Source: JBGVSA01 sp041807905
GTDB taxonomy: Bacteria > Pseudomonadota > Gammaproteobacteria > Burkholderiales > Rhodocyclaceae
Assembly (NCBI RefSeq): GCF_041807905.1
Contig: NZ_JBGVSA010000009.1
Span: 1-64,000, forward strand
DNA: 64,000 nucleotides
Direction: 5' to 3'
Positions 63,097 to 64,000 of the stretch are shown in pieces; the stretch's first letter is position 1; every line of letters begins with the position of its first letter. Position numbers and translations under genes: made by a program. Below the pieces are notes generated by a model that saw nothing but the letters and a program-made list of their open reading frames with translations, ran no database searches and was not told the DNA's origin.

Positions 63097-64000
63097 ATGA
63101 TCCGCGTGATGGTCGTCGACGACTCGGCGGTCGTCCGCCAGGTCGTGCAGGAAGTGCTGCGCCGTCACCCGGACATCCGCGTCATCGGCACGGCATCGGA
63201 CCCGATCTTTGCGCTCCAGCACATGCAGCGCGAATGGCCCGATGTGATCCTGCTCGACGTAGAAATGCCGCGCATGGACGGCGTGACCTTTCTCCGCCAG
63301 ATCATGGAGCAGCGCCCCACGCCCACGGTCATCTGCTCGTCGCTCACCGAACAGGGCGCGCAGATCACGCTCGATGCGCTGTCGGCTGGCGCCGCTGCCA
63401 TCATCACCAAGCCCGCGCTCGGCGTATCGGATTTCCTGCGCGGGCACGAAGACGAACTGGCCTCGGCGATCCGCGCCGCCGCCGCGGCCAATCCGCGCCG
63501 CCTCGTCAACAAGCTGGTGGCGCCGAAACTGTCGGCCGATGCCGTATTGTCCGCGCCGACGGGTACGCGCTCGCTTGGCCGCACCACTGAACGCTTCGTC
63601 GCGCTGGGGGTGTCGACCGGCGGCACGCAGGCGCTCGAATTCGTCCTCCCCGCCCTGCCGCGCACGGCGCCCGGACTGGCGATCGTGCAGCACATGCCCG
63701 AGCGCTTCACCCGTAGCTTTGCCGAGCGGCTCAACAACCTGTGCGAGATCGAGGTCAAGGAAGCCGCCACCGGCGACCGCATCCTGCCGGGGCGCGCGTT
63801 GATCGCGCCGGGCGGACGTCACATGCTGGTCAAGCGCAATGGCGCGCAGTATTGCGTCGAGGTCGTCGACGGGCCGCTGGTGTCGCGTCACCGACCGTCT
63901 GTAGATGTCCTATTCCGTTCGGCGGCAAAGAGTGCGGGTGTCAATGCGCTCGGGATAATCATGACCGGCATGGGCGATGACGGCGCGAGAGGATTGAAGG
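63097..64000 (+). CDS. cheB: Protein-glutamate methylesterase CheB, 3' end outside window
   Basis: Open from ATG 63097 (an in-frame GTG lies three codons upstream) to the window edge, 301 codons visible. Seen: receiver domain with Asp8-Asp9 (MVVDDSAVVRQ) and phosphoacceptor Asp54 (ILLDVEMPRMDG), a linker, then the methylesterase domain with catalytic Ser173 (GVSTGGTQAL), His199 (IVQHMPERFT) and Asp295 (MTGMGDDGARG). Removes methyl groups from chemoreceptors when phosphorylated by CheA. No cheD gene is seen between cheR and cheB. Confidence 0.94.
   Translation, partial: MIRVMVVDDSAVVRQVVQEVLRRHPDIRVIGTASDPIFALQHMQREWPDVILLDVEMPRMDGVTFLRQIMEQRPTPTVICSSLTEQGAQITLDALSAGAAAIITKPALGVSDFLRGHEDELASAIRAAAAANPRRLVNKLVAPKLSADAVLSAPTGTRSLGRTTERFVALGVSTGGTQALEFVLPALPRTAPGLAIVQHMPERFTRSFAERLNNLCEIEVKEAATGDRILPGRALIAPGGRHMLVKRNGAQYCVEVVDGPLVSRHRPSVDVLFRSAAKSAGVNALGIIMTGMGDDGARGLK

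Overview
The window is GC-rich chromosomal DNA of a betaproteobacterium of the order Burkholderiales (Burkholderiaceae in the broad sense). This rests on the neighbourhoods glnE/yhdP/nit and hemB-engB-cytochrome c4-resB-ccsA, an Asp-type HemB, a Burkholderiales-style fatty-acid regulon and tandem pfam07399-type Na+/H+ antiporters. The genus cannot be fixed from the sequence alone.

1-6.2 kb is an AT-richer accessory block. It is an array of displaced CdiA/FhaB C-terminal (pretoxin plus toxin) modules on the + strand, each followed by a small membrane protein that is probably its immunity protein. The pretoxin DNA is repeated almost identically. One module carries an in-frame amber codon, one is reduced to a short remnant, and two diverged orphan immunity-like genes close the array. 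The left window edge cuts through the first module, so a full cdiA or further modules must lie to the left.

6.2-18 kb is housekeeping: a nitrilase-family amidase, the giant envelope protein YhdP, GlnE, an outer-membrane beta-barrel protein with a LolD-type ATPase but no permease, a LolA-like protein and a lipoprotein. 18-31.2 kb is one leftward fatty-acid degradation regulon: TetR regulator, FadE, thiolase, FadJ-like, thioesterase, FadL, FadB and FadA, with an embedded DegV protein. It starts at a readable sigma70 promoter overlapped by a PsrA-like palindrome. 31.2-38.2 kb holds a GNAT protein, hemB, a structured + strand intergenic region that looks like a terminated small RNA, engB, cytochrome c4 and the System II cytochrome c maturation genes.

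38.2-48.2 kb contains an SDR gene with a LacI regulator, two tandem Na+/H+ antiporter genes, dnaE, a small exported protein and a WbuC-type cupin. 48.3-55.75 kb is a tightly packed nine-gene operon. It has a clear DarA-type and a DarB-type enzyme (dialkylresorcinol chemistry), its own acyl carrier protein, an atypical ketoacyl synthase whose first active-site His reads as Gln, a second short ketoacyl-synthase-like subunit, a BtrH-type acyltransferase, an ABC-2 exporter and one unrecognised protein. It looks like a biosynthesis-and-export locus for a resorcinol-derived small molecule and is the strongest candidate for an undescribed system here.

56-64 kb is a chemosensory operon: a receptor without periplasmic domain, CheY-like, STAS, CheA, a 4HB-type receptor, CheW, CheR and CheB (cut by the right edge).
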